The translations under genes were made by a program, and so were the position numbers. From Clostridia bacterium (GTDB taxonomy: Bacteria > Bacillota > Clostridia > Oscillospirales > CAG-272), in contig JAKSPR010000028.1 of NCBI GenBank assembly GCA_024404655.1, forward strand, positions 1-14,619: DNA of 14,619 nucleotides. The letters are read 5' to 3'. Of the stretch, positions 1-6,932 are shown piece after piece. Numbering within the stretch: position 1 is the stretch's first letter; every line of letters begins with the position of its first letter. The notes under the pieces were generated by a model, which had not been told where the DNA came from, searched no databases, and saw only the letters and a list, made by a program, of their open reading frames with translations.

Positions 1-1003
1 CGCCGGTACCGTAGGAGGAGAGGACGTAGTCGGAAACGAAGATCGGAATCTCTTTTCCGGTGACGGGGTTGATGGCGGAAACGCCTTCCAGCTTGACGCC
101 GGTCTTGTCCTTGACAAGCTCGGTACGTTCAAAGTCGGACTTTCTGGATGCTTCTTCGCGGTATGCGGCGACAGCATCATAGTTGGTGAGCAGATTCTTC
201 CACTTCTCGACATTGGCGTGTTCCGGTGCGATAACCATGTAGGTTGCACCGAACAGGGTGTCGCAGCGGGTGGTGTAGACGGTCAGCTTGTCACCGGCAG
301 TGGTGGCGAAATCAACCTCGGCACCATAGGAGCGGCCGATCCAGTTCTTCTGCTGGGTCTTGACGCGCTCGATGAAGTCCAGATCGTCAAGATCATTGAC
401 CAGACGATCGGCATACTCGGTGATCTTCAGCATCCACTGGCTCTTGTTCTTGCGGATAACGGGAGCGCCGCAGCGTTCGCAGACACCGTTGACAACTTCT
501 TCGTTTGCAAGGACGACCTTACAGGAGGTGCAGAAGTTGACGTTCATTTCCTTCTTGTAAGCAAGGCCCTTTTTGAAGAGCTGTAAGAAGATCCACTGGG
601 TCCACTTGTAATAATTCGGATCCGTCGTGTTGATCTCACGGGACCAGTCAAAGGACAGACCCAGCGCGTGGAGCTGCTCCTTGAAATGGGCGACGTTCTT
701 TGCGGTGACGATGCGGGGATGGATGTGGTTCTTGATGGCAAAGTTCTCGGTGGGAAGGCCGAATGCGTCCCAGCCCATGGGGTAGAGGACATTCATACCC
801 TGCATGCGCTTCTTGCGGCAGATGATATCCATTGCCGTATAGGAACGGGGATGGCCGACGTGCAGACCCTGACCGGAGGGGTAGGGGAACTCAACCAGAC
901 CGTAGAACTTTTCCTTTGTGTGGTCGATCTTCACTTCAAATGCGTGCTGCTCGTCCCACTTGGTCTGCCATTTTTTTTCAATGGCGGCGAAATCGTGCTT
1001 CAT
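1..1003 (-). CDS. leuS: Leucyl-tRNA synthetase, N-terminal 334 codons (3' end outside window)
   Basis: Class I aminoacyl-tRNA synthetase that activates leucine with ATP and charges tRNA-Leu in the cytoplasm. I translated this frame by hand: 334 codons with no stop, running off the left edge. Seen in order: EFPYPSGQGLHVGHPRSYT at residues 38-56, where HVGH is the HIGH signature; GWDAFGLPTEN near 77-87; a zinc-type domain with Cys158, Cys161, Cys175 and Cys178 around VLANEEVV; KNWIGRSYGAEVDF; and the start of the CP1 editing domain with TTRCDTLFGATYMV at 244-257. The usual TTRPDT has Cys in place of Pro, which I recall from some clostridial enzymes. About 470 residues, including KMSKS and the anticodon-binding domain, should lie outside. 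The ATG at 1003-1001 has GAGGAG nine bases upstream. It lies 39 bp after rsfS. Codons 9-11 contain a run of eight A. Confidence 0.97.
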   Translation of the reverse strand, partial: MKHDFAAIEKKWQTKWDEQHAFEVKIDHTKEKFYGLVEFPYPSGQGLHVGHPRSYTAMDIICRKKRMQGMNVLYPMGWDAFGLPTENFAIKNHIHPRIVTAKNVAHFKEQLHALGLSFDWSREINTTDPNYYKWTQWIFLQLFKKGLAYKKEMNVNFCTSCKVVLANEEVVNGVCERCGAPVIRKNKSQWMLKITEYADRLVNDLDDLDFIERVKTQQKNWIGRSYGAEVDFATTAGDKLTVYTTRCDTLFGATYMVIAPEHANVEKWKNLLTNYDAVAAYREEASRKSDFERTELVKDKTGVKLEGVSAINPVTGKEIPIFVSDYVLSSYGTG

Positions 1004-1039
1004 TTGCGTAATCTCCTCAAAAAAATATCTATACTATAT

Positions 1040-1068
1040 ATTTTACTTCAAAAGTCCGGAAATGTCAA
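1040..1068 (-). promoter_or_regulatory. Candidate sigma-A promoter for leuS
   Basis: On the minus strand a perfect -35 box TTGACA (1068-1063) is followed by a 17-nt spacer and the -10 box TAAAAT (1045-1040), five of six matches to consensus. Transcription would begin near 1033, giving a leader of about 30 nt that contains T7 and the GAGGAG ribosome binding site. The -35 box lies in the last codons of rsfS (Ile-Asp-Ile) and the -10 box takes in its TAA stop. Box quality and spacing are seen directly; activity is inferred. There is no extended TG motif, and chance occurrence within codons is possible. Confidence 0.5.
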
Positions 1069-1468
1069 TATCTTTTCCTTCAGACCAGAGCTTTTCGAGG
1101 TTATAAAATTCTCTCTGATCGCGGATAAAGATGTGGACGATGACAGAAGCGTAGTCCATGACGATCCATGTGCCTTCCTCGTAGCCTTCCATGCGCTGAT
1201 AATCAACGCCGGCAAGCCCCATTTTGTATTCGACTTCACCCGCAAGACCCTTGACCTGGGTATTGGAGGTACCGGTACAGAAGATGAAGTAGTCTGCAAG
1301 GACGGTCTGATCCGCAACTTCAAGCACCTTGATATGCTGGCCCTTGTGGGCGTCAAGGAGCATGACGATGGTTTCGCACAGGGTCTTGGGATCAGCCCCG
1401 GAAAGGTCGGGCATCTTTGCCTCGGCTCCGGTTAGGACTTCTTCGGTGAGCATGTTCTGATTTTCCAT
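1043..1468 (-). CDS. rsfS: Ribosomal silencing factor RsfS (RsfA/Iojap family)
   Basis: RsfS binds ribosomal protein uL14 on the large subunit and blocks 30S joining, lowering translation in stationary or starved cells. The 141-residue product carries the family core: LADYFIFCTGTSNTQVKGLA, then EGYEEGTWIVMDYASVIVHIF and FYNLEKLW near the end. About 30 residues precede the usual family start (family members are about 115 residues), with no recognised domain. I chose ATG 1468 because AAAGGA (1482-1477) stands eight bases before it; the in-frame ATG at 1486 has no ribosome binding site. It begins 27 bp after the second LCP gene. The nadD-yqeK-LCP-rsfS order is familiar in Firmicutes. Its last codons and stop overlap the candidate leuS promoter. 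Confidence 0.95.
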   Translation of the reverse strand: MENQNMLTEEVLTGAEAKMPDLSGADPKTLCETIVMLLDAHKGQHIKVLEVADQTVLADYFIFCTGTSNTQVKGLAGEVEYKMGLAGVDYQRMEGYEEGTWIVMDYASVIVHIFIRDQREFYNLEKLWSEGKDIDISGLLK

Positions 1469-1495
1469 ATAAATGATCCTTTCCATAGATGGTGG

Positions 1496-2827
1496 TTATT
1501 TCCGATAGGTATCGACCCGGATGCCGTTTTCCGCAATCGCGTCGGCGGTATGGGCCGAAATTGTGACGTCGGTTCTGTAGAGCTTGTCAAGGGCGGGCTT
1601 TGACGGATTTGTCAGCCGTCCGCCGGGATCAAAATGCGCAGAAACCGATGAAACATAAACATTGAGATAGTTATCCGTCAGCCGCGCGCAGGCGGGAGCG
1701 GAGAGAATATAGTACCAGGCGCCGGAATCGCCGTTTTCACGGGCATCGGTTCCGGGCAGGGTCATAAACGTGAGGTTTTCCATATCAAGCCCACGGATGC
1801 TCTTGGCAAAGAAGATCATATCCGAAAAGGACAGATCACACTTCACATGGCGGATGCCTGCGGTGACGACGGCAGGCAGGGAGAGAATGGAAATATTGTC
1901 ATGGCACTGGCGGAACAGAGCGGTCAAAAACAGCTTCTGCATATCCACCCGTCCGAGGTCGCCCCGGATGTAGTCGGAGCGGAAGCGGACGAACTGCTCG
2001 GCTTGTGCACCGTCCAGATGCTGCTCGCCTGCGCTTAAGTGGATATAAAGCTCCTGCGCCGGGTCTTCGTAATCCATATTGCAGGGGATATTCACATCCA
2101 CGCCGCCGACGGCGTCAACGACCTCACAGAAGGCATTGGTATCCACAAGGACCCAATGGTCCACACGGACGGCAAGCGTCTGCTCGAGCGTATCACAGAG
2201 ACTGCGCATCCCGGCGGCTGTGGGGTCTTTGCTGCCGCTTTTTGAGGCTGCGCTGCGGTATTTCCCGTAAAGGGCATTGATCTTATGCCCGTCGCAGTAA
2301 GTGTCGCGGGGAATCTGGACAGCGGCTGCCGTCTGATTTTCCGTATCGTAAGAGACGAGAATGAGAACGTCCGTATTCAGCGCCGCATCGTCCTTGCCGG
2401 CAACGAGAATGTTATAGACGCCCTTTTTCCTTGCGTGGGGATCGGTCTCGGGGACTTGTTCTTTCTCCTTGGGCGGCTGGGTGTCAGCGGGTACAGAAGC
2501 GGTTGTGACCGGGGATTCCACCTTGGGAGGCTCTGCCGGGGCTTCTGTTCCTTTTTGAGAAGATGGGGGAGAAGGTCCTTTCTGCGCACTTGGCGCGGCG
2601 GTATCTGTTGGTTCAAGGGGGACGGTCACAGCGTCTTTTTCCATGAGCATGCTCCCATCCGTCAGAAGAAAGGGCGGAACCTCAGCCTTCGGCAGAGAGG
2701 GGACATACCAGACGCCCCATGCGTAGCTGAAAAATCCCGAAAGCAGAAGCACGAATATCACAAAAGGCCACGGCTTCGGTGATTTTTTACCTCCCTTTTT
2801 CTTTCTGCGCTTTTTCTTGTCAGCCAT
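1496..2827 (-). CDS. LytR-CpsA-Psr (LCP) family wall-polymer ligase, second copy
   Basis: LCP enzymes move anionic glycopolymers from undecaprenyl pyrophosphate to peptidoglycan on the outer face of the membrane. The 443-residue product has a short Lys/Arg-rich cytoplasmic head (1-19), one membrane helix (about 20-42) and a long outside linker rich in Pro, Thr, Ser and Glu (about 45-134). The LCP domain (about 135-385) has Asp146, Asp153, PRDTY at 173-177, and the R-x-R-x6-D-x2-R-x3-Q pattern at Arg281, Arg283, Asp290, Arg293 and Gln297, so the catalytic set looks complete. It is a close paralogue of the gene just upstream, which ends 14 bp before it. No good ribosome binding site precedes the ATG (only AGG about 12 bases away), so translation may be coupled to the upstream gene. 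The polymer substrate cannot be told from sequence. Confidence 0.92.
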   Translation of the reverse strand: MADKKKRRKKKGGKKSPKPWPFVIFVLLLSGFFSYAWGVWYVPSLPKAEVPPFLLTDGSMLMEKDAVTVPLEPTDTAAPSAQKGPSPPSSQKGTEAPAEPPKVESPVTTASVPADTQPPKEKEQVPETDPHARKKGVYNILVAGKDDAALNTDVLILVSYDTENQTAAAVQIPRDTYCDGHKINALYGKYRSAASKSGSKDPTAAGMRSLCDTLEQTLAVRVDHWVLVDTNAFCEVVDAVGGVDVNIPCNMDYEDPAQELYIHLSAGEQHLDGAQAEQFVRFRSDYIRGDLGRVDMQKLFLTALFRQCHDNISILSLPAVVTAGIRHVKCDLSFSDMIFFAKSIRGLDMENLTFMTLPGTDARENGDSGAWYYILSAPACARLTDNYLNVYVSSVSAHFDPGGRLTNPSKPALDKLYRTDVTISAHTADAIAENGIRVDTYRK

Positions 2828-2841
2828 AGGTTAAAGGCCTG

Positions 2842-4599
2842 TCAGCGCACCGGAATATCAAGGGATTCCCGGTCGATATCGTCTGCGGAATAGGTGGGAG
2901 CATCTGTGACGCTCTTGCGGAAGATGGAGGAAATATAGCTCTCATCACTTGTAAATTTCGTGCTGTTGGATAAGAACACGGCTTCGGAGATCTCCTTGGT
3001 ATAGACGTTGAAGCGGGCATTGACGAGGTTCCGTACAGCTCCGGCGTACATGACGTAGTAGGAAGCTCCGGTGTTCGGATTGACCGCGCCGCCGCCGGGG
3101 AGTGTTGTGAAGGTGATCTTGTCCAGATCAACAGAAAGGGCATATTTGGCAAAATATCCGCATTCCGCCGGGGTCAGATTGGTGGTGACGTAGTTGAGCA
3201 CGGCTTTGGCAATAGAAACGGCATTGGATACCGAAAGATTACTCTTTGCCTGCTTGGCAAGGGCTGTCAAAAACAGCTTCTGTGCCGAAATTCTGCCGAT
3301 ATCGCCGTTCAGATATCCCTCGCGGAACCGGACGAACTGCTCTGCTTTTCCGCCGTCCAGGTGCTGATATCCGGCTTTCAGATGAATATAGAGCTCCTGT
3401 TCGGGGTCTTCGTAGTCCATATCGAAAGGAACATCCATATCCACGCCGCCGATTGAGTCAATAATATCGCGGAAACCCGCGGTATCCATGCAGACATAGC
3501 GGTCGATCTTGATGCAGAGGCCCGTTTCGATGAACTTCGCCATGGATTCGATGGCGTCCCGGTACCGCTCATTGCCCTTGGATTGGGAATGGTTGTAGGA
3601 AGCCGCGAAATAGGCGTTCAGCTTGTGGTAATTGGAGCCGACATTGATATAGGTGTCGCGGGGGAGCTGGAGTACATTCAGCTTCTGCCCGGATACGTCA
3701 TAGCTGACGACCATGATGACATCTGAGAGATTGGCCATGCGGTCGACACCGAGGATCAGGAAGTTGTAGACATCTTTTCTGCGCTCGTAGCTGTCGGCGA
3801 TGAGGGGAAGATCATCTTCCCAGTCCGGATCGATCTGGCCCGTGATGAGTGCACCGTTTTCATCGGTCAGAAGCTCGTCTCCCGGAGTATTTTCCGGGGT
3901 GAAGGGGAGATCGGGATCGAGGGTGGGACGGTAAAGATTCCAGAAGGCGGCAAAGAGACCTGCCATGATGAGCAGGATGCCGACTGCAGTCAGGAGCAGG
4001 ATCAGCGCGCGTTTTTGTTTTTTCTTCGAGGCGATCTGATCGGCATAGTAAGCGACAACGGCGTTGTCGTCTTCGTCGTTGTCGGAATCACTGTCCTCCG
4101 GTTCTGCACCGGGGGTAGAAGACAGGTCGTCAGGGGTTTCATCCGGTTCCGGCGGGATGATATAGCGGGTAATGTCGTCGGGGACGATAGGCTCCGGCGG
4201 CTCGTTTGAGTTGATGGGCGGTTCCAGTCCGGCGGCTCTTGCGATGACAGCATCGGGTTCCGGGTCTTCAAAGCAGGAGGGATCGGGAACGATGACTGCG
4301 GGATCAGCGGACCCAACGGAAGAGGATTCTTCCTTTGGTTTCGGCGCATCCTCCGCAGGATCGGGGATTGCGGGAACGATCACATCTTTGCGTGCGCCGT
4401 TCTCGTCGAACATCTCATGGACGCGGGCGTCGGCTTCGTCGATCTTGGACTGTAGCTCCTTGTGGGCTTTGACGTCCAGAAGCTGCTCGATCAGGCCGTT
4501 CAGCTGTTCGTCGTTGAGTTCTTCCAGAGGAAGGTTGGAGAGCGCTTTGTCAGCCGGGGTTTGTTTGTTATTGTTTTTCTCCATTACAGTTATCAGCAT
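2842..4599 (-). CDS. LytR-CpsA-Psr (LCP) family protein with long acidic cytoplasmic N-terminus
   Basis: Predicted wall-glycopolymer ligase of 585 residues, long for the family. Residues 1-190 are hydrophilic and low in complexity, rich in Asp, Glu, Pro and Ser, with a possibly helical start (about 20-60). A basic patch KKKQKR (192-197) leads into one membrane helix (about 198-222), so this tail should sit in the cytoplasm. The outside part has an acidic linker and then the LCP domain (about 275-520): Asp286, Asp293, PRDTY at 313-317, Arg424, Arg426, Asp433, Arg436 and Gln440 in the canonical spacing. The start is uncertain: GAAAGG (4606-4601) is one base before ATG 4599 and sixteen bases before the in-frame ATG at 4584, and neither spacing is normal. 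yqeK ends 14 bp upstream of ATG 4599; the second LCP gene follows 14 bp downstream. Confidence 0.92.
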   Translation of the reverse strand: MLITVMEKNNNKQTPADKALSNLPLEELNDEQLNGLIEQLLDVKAHKELQSKIDEADARVHEMFDENGARKDVIVPAIPDPAEDAPKPKEESSSVGSADPAVIVPDPSCFEDPEPDAVIARAAGLEPPINSNEPPEPIVPDDITRYIIPPEPDETPDDLSSTPGAEPEDSDSDNDEDDNAVVAYYADQIASKKKQKRALILLLTAVGILLIMAGLFAAFWNLYRPTLDPDLPFTPENTPGDELLTDENGALITGQIDPDWEDDLPLIADSYERRKDVYNFLILGVDRMANLSDVIMVVSYDVSGQKLNVLQLPRDTYINVGSNYHKLNAYFAASYNHSQSKGNERYRDAIESMAKFIETGLCIKIDRYVCMDTAGFRDIIDSIGGVDMDVPFDMDYEDPEQELYIHLKAGYQHLDGGKAEQFVRFREGYLNGDIGRISAQKLFLTALAKQAKSNLSVSNAVSIAKAVLNYVTTNLTPAECGYFAKYALSVDLDKITFTTLPGGGAVNPNTGASYYVMYAGAVRNLVNARFNVYTKEISEAVFLSNSTKFTSDESYISSIFRKSVTDAPTYSADDIDRESLDIPVR

Positions 4600-4613
4600 G
4601 CCTTTCGCATGGA

Positions 4614-5276
4614 TCAGAGGATGGAATACAGAATGGCGTTGCGCGCGGCAGTGGTCTCAGGGTCGATCAGCGCATGATGGGCAAGCAGATCGCGGATGGT
4701 CATGTCAAAAGAAAGCAGAAGTGTTCTGTCAAGGTGGGAGGCAAGAGCCTCTGCGGTCTTTGCGTGTTCTTCAATCTCATGATAGAAAACATTGCGCAGC
4801 ATCACGCAGTCCTCAAAGGTGCGGGTGGGCTCGATATAGTCAGCAAGATATAAAAGCTTGCCGATGAGGGACATGTGACTTCTTCCGGTGGTGTGGGTAA
4901 GGATGGCGTCACAGACCGCATCGTTTGCGGCAGTGAAGCCCACTTTCTCATTGACCGAATATTTTGCCGCGGCAGCTGCCGTTTTGGCGTGGAGTACCTT
5001 CGGTGCTTTGCGCTCGTAATCCGTCAGAGGGATACGATAGGTTTCACAGAGGGCGAAATGTTCCTCCGGGGTTTTCTCTTTGGTAATATCGTGAAGCAGA
5101 GCGGCGATGCGGAGATCGCAGGCATCCTGCTCCGTCATCAGTCCGGGGAAGCGGCAGAACAGTCGGGACAGTGCAGCACATTCCTCTTCCACTGCGTAGG
5201 TGTGGGCAAGGCGTTTCCCGGAAATAAAAGTGGGGATCAGCGCACGGACGGCGGCGATCTTTTCTTCGTTTGTCAT
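4614..5276 (-). CDS. yqeK: HD-domain hydrolase YqeK, probable symmetric Ap4A hydrolase
   Basis: YqeK proteins are metal-dependent HD-domain phosphohydrolases; the Bacillus and related enzymes split diadenosine tetraphosphate into two ADP. The 220-residue protein shows the family set in order: KRLAHTYAVEEE with His25, AALLHDITK with His62-Asp63 and Lys66, VLHAKTAAA with His96, ILTHTTGRSHMS with His128, and LYLADYIEPTR with Asp147. It is some 30 residues longer than B. subtilis YqeK, mostly through extra sequence at the C-terminal end. ATG 5276 has AAGGAG eleven bases upstream, and the gap from nadD is 21 bp. The nadD-yqeK pairing is conserved in Firmicutes and puts two adenine-nucleotide enzymes in one operon. 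The assignment is firm; the exact substrate is inferred from the family. Confidence 0.95.
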   Translation of the reverse strand: MTNEEKIAAVRALIPTFISGKRLAHTYAVEEECAALSRLFCRFPGLMTEQDACDLRIAALLHDITKEKTPEEHFALCETYRIPLTDYERKAPKVLHAKTAAAAAKYSVNEKVGFTAANDAVCDAILTHTTGRSHMSLIGKLLYLADYIEPTRTFEDCVMLRNVFYHEIEEHAKTAEALASHLDRTLLLSFDMTIRDLLAHHALIDPETTAARNAILYSIL

Positions 5277-5297
5277 GGTGATCGGTACTCCTTTCTT

Positions 5298-5933
5298 TTA
5301 TCGGTAGAGATTCTTATCGTCAATATAGGCGCGTACTGCGGGAAGCAGCAGGCCTTCTGTGGATTCGTTTGCCTGTATCCGTCTGCGGATCTCGGTGGAA
5401 GAAATCTCGATTGGGGAGAAGGGGGGGAGGAAGACCTCCGTGCCGTATTCCTCACGGTATTGTTTTGCTGCCGCAAGGATGGTCGTGTGCTGCTCCGGAT
5501 CATCGGTGCGTTCCAGACAGACGATCGAGGTGCTTTGGAGAATTTCGTCTCCACGGTACCATTTCGGCAGGGTTAAGAACATATCCGTGCCGCAGAGTAA
5601 AAACAGATTTCCGCTTTCCTCCCGGAAATGTTCGAGTGTGAGGATGGTATAGCTTTTCCCGGTCTGCTTCTGTTCATAGTCGGAAACAACAATGCGGGGA
5701 TCAGCATAATCCGGGTGGGAGAAGGCGATTTCCAGCATGTGCAGGCGGTCACGGGGATCGTCGTCCGCGCGGACCTGCTTATGCGGGGTGATGCCGGTGG
5801 GCAGGATATACAGGCGGTCAAGGGAACAGGTGCGGAGAAAGACCTCCGCCGCATGCAGATGACCCATGTGGACGGGATCAAAGGTTCCACCGTAAATACC
5901 GATACGGGGTCCGGTCCGGGGAAGCAGTGTCAT
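5298..5933 (-). CDS. nadD: Nicotinate-nucleotide adenylyltransferase
   Basis: NadD joins nicotinate mononucleotide and ATP to make deamido-NAD, the step before NAD synthetase. The 211-residue protein has the nucleotidyltransferase signature GGTFDPVHMGHL at 15-26, GTDMFLTLPKW at 115-125, and the closing ISSTEIRRRI at 177-186, which corresponds to the family's SST-x-IR motif. Length is normal for the family. The ATG at 5933 follows AAAGGA by about eleven to twelve bases; another ATG seven bases upstream is out of frame. The gap from yhbY is 33 bp and from yqeK 21 bp, consistent with one transcript. Confidence 0.97.
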   Translation of the reverse strand: MTLLPRTGPRIGIYGGTFDPVHMGHLHAAEVFLRTCSLDRLYILPTGITPHKQVRADDDPRDRLHMLEIAFSHPDYADPRIVVSDYEQKQTGKSYTILTLEHFREESGNLFLLCGTDMFLTLPKWYRGDEILQSTSIVCLERTDDPEQHTTILAAAKQYREEYGTEVFLPPFSPIEISSTEIRRRIQANESTEGLLLPAVRAYIDDKNLYR

Positions 5934-5966
5934 TCTGCATCACATCCTTTCGCTTGATATTTTTGA

Positions 5967-6278
5967 TTACTTGATCTGGGAGAGATCGATCTTTCTGTTC
6001 TTTTCCTTGGAGGAGGGGCGGTAGAGCACGAATTTCGTGCCGATGACAGTGACGAGAAGAACGCCGTCAATGGAAGCAGCCACTTCTTCTGCAGCTTCTC
6101 TCGGCATATATTCGGCATTGTCGAGGACGCGGAGCTTGATGAGCTCTCTTGCTTCCAGTGCGTTTTCGATTTGGCGGAGCATTGCTTCGGAGATGCCGCC
6201 CTTGCCGAGCTGGAAAATGGTGTCGATGCCTGCGGCAAGTCCCCGCAGATAGGCACGCTGTTTGCTTGTTACAGTCAT
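5967..6278 (-). CDS. yhbY: CRM-domain RNA-binding protein YhbY
   Basis: Small RNA-binding protein with a single CRS1-YhbY (CRM) fold; family members bind pre-50S particles and act in large-subunit assembly. The 103-residue product begins MTVTSKQRAYLRGLA and has the loop QLGKGGIS at about 23-30, the helix LEARELIKLRVLDN, and the end strand VIGTKFVLYRPS, all in the family order. I chose ATG 6278 because AAAGGA (6296-6291) stands twelve bases before it and the family begins here. An in-frame ATG at 6314 would overlap the end of rdgB and add twelve unrelated residues. The gap from rdgB is 19 bp. Confidence 0.94.
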   Translation of the reverse strand: MTVTSKQRAYLRGLAAGIDTIFQLGKGGISEAMLRQIENALEARELIKLRVLDNAEYMPREAAEEVAASIDGVLLVTVIGTKFVLYRPSSKEKNRKIDLSQIK

Positions 6279-6297
6279 ATTCTGATGGTATCCTTTA

Positions 6298-6909
6298 TTA
6301 CTTATTTGCGGCAAGATAGTCCTTAAACTGGGCGATGAACTGCTCCATGGCTCTTGCGCGGTGGCTGATCGGGTTCTTTTCCTCTGCGTTCATCTCAGCA
6401 TAGGTCTTGCCGAAGGGCTCATAGAGGAACAGAGGATCGTAGCCGAAGCCACCGTTTCCGCGGTACTCGTGAAGGATCACGCCGGGGCATTCGCCGCGGC
6501 AGATCATGGGTGCGTGGGAGTCCTCCGGGAAGGCGCAGGCGATGACGGAGACGAAATTCGCGGTGCGCTTCTCATCCGGCACATCAGCCATTTTCTCGAG
6601 CAGCAGTTCGTTGTTTGCATGGTCGTCGCCGTGCTCACCGGCATAACGGGCGGAGTAGACGCCGGGTTCGCCGTTCAGGGCATCAACGGCAAGACCGGAG
6701 TCGTCTGCGACGCCGATGTAGCCATGGGCAGCGGCAGCCTTTGCCTTGATGAGGGCGTTTTCTTCAAAGGTGTCGCCGTCTTCCTCGATATCGCCCACAA
6801 AGCCGATATCGTCGAGGGAAAGGATCTCAATGGAGGGATCAACGGGGGCAAGGAATGCCTGCAGCTCCGTGATCTTGTGTTTGTTGCGGGAAGCAAGTAC
6901 GATTTTCAT
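6298..6909 (-). CDS. rdgB: dITP/XTP pyrophosphatase (non-canonical purine NTP pyrophosphatase)
   Basis: House-cleaning enzyme of the Ham1/RdgB family that hydrolyses dITP, ITP and XTP to the monophosphate and pyrophosphate, keeping deaminated purines out of DNA and RNA. The 203-residue protein has SRNKHK at 7-12 (triphosphate contact), the metal and catalytic loop DDSGLAVDAL at 69-78, GNGGFGYDPLF at 151-161, and NPISHRARA at 179-187 for base recognition. Length is typical. ATG 6909 has an AGGAGT site about five bases upstream, and the gap from ftsY is 23 bp. The gene sits between targeting and ribosome-assembly genes, which suggests constitutive expression with the growth machinery rather than stress control. 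Confidence 0.97.
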   Translation of the reverse strand: MKIVLASRNKHKITELQAFLAPVDPSIEILSLDDIGFVGDIEEDGDTFEENALIKAKAAAAHGYIGVADDSGLAVDALNGEPGVYSARYAGEHGDDHANNELLLEKMADVPDEKRTANFVSVIACAFPEDSHAPMICRGECPGVILHEYRGNGGFGYDPLFLYEPFGKTYAEMNAEEKNPISHRARAMEQFIAQFKDYLAANK

Positions 6910-6932
6910 GAAAACTCCTGTTGTTATTTGTC

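Noticed and set aside
1019..1025. T7 run before leuS as a terminator of the upstream operon
   Set aside because: No GC-rich stem precedes it on the minus strand, so it lacks the structure of an intrinsic terminator.
668..1435. 255-codon plus-strand open frame opposite leuS and rsfS
   Set aside because: Covers parts of two genes with strong family motifs on the other strand, and shows no domain of its own.
5291..5325. TTGACG plus GATAAA as a promoter for yqeK
   Set aside because: The spacer is 15 nt and the -10 box matches only four of six; the -35 string is inside nadD codons. Too weak to list.
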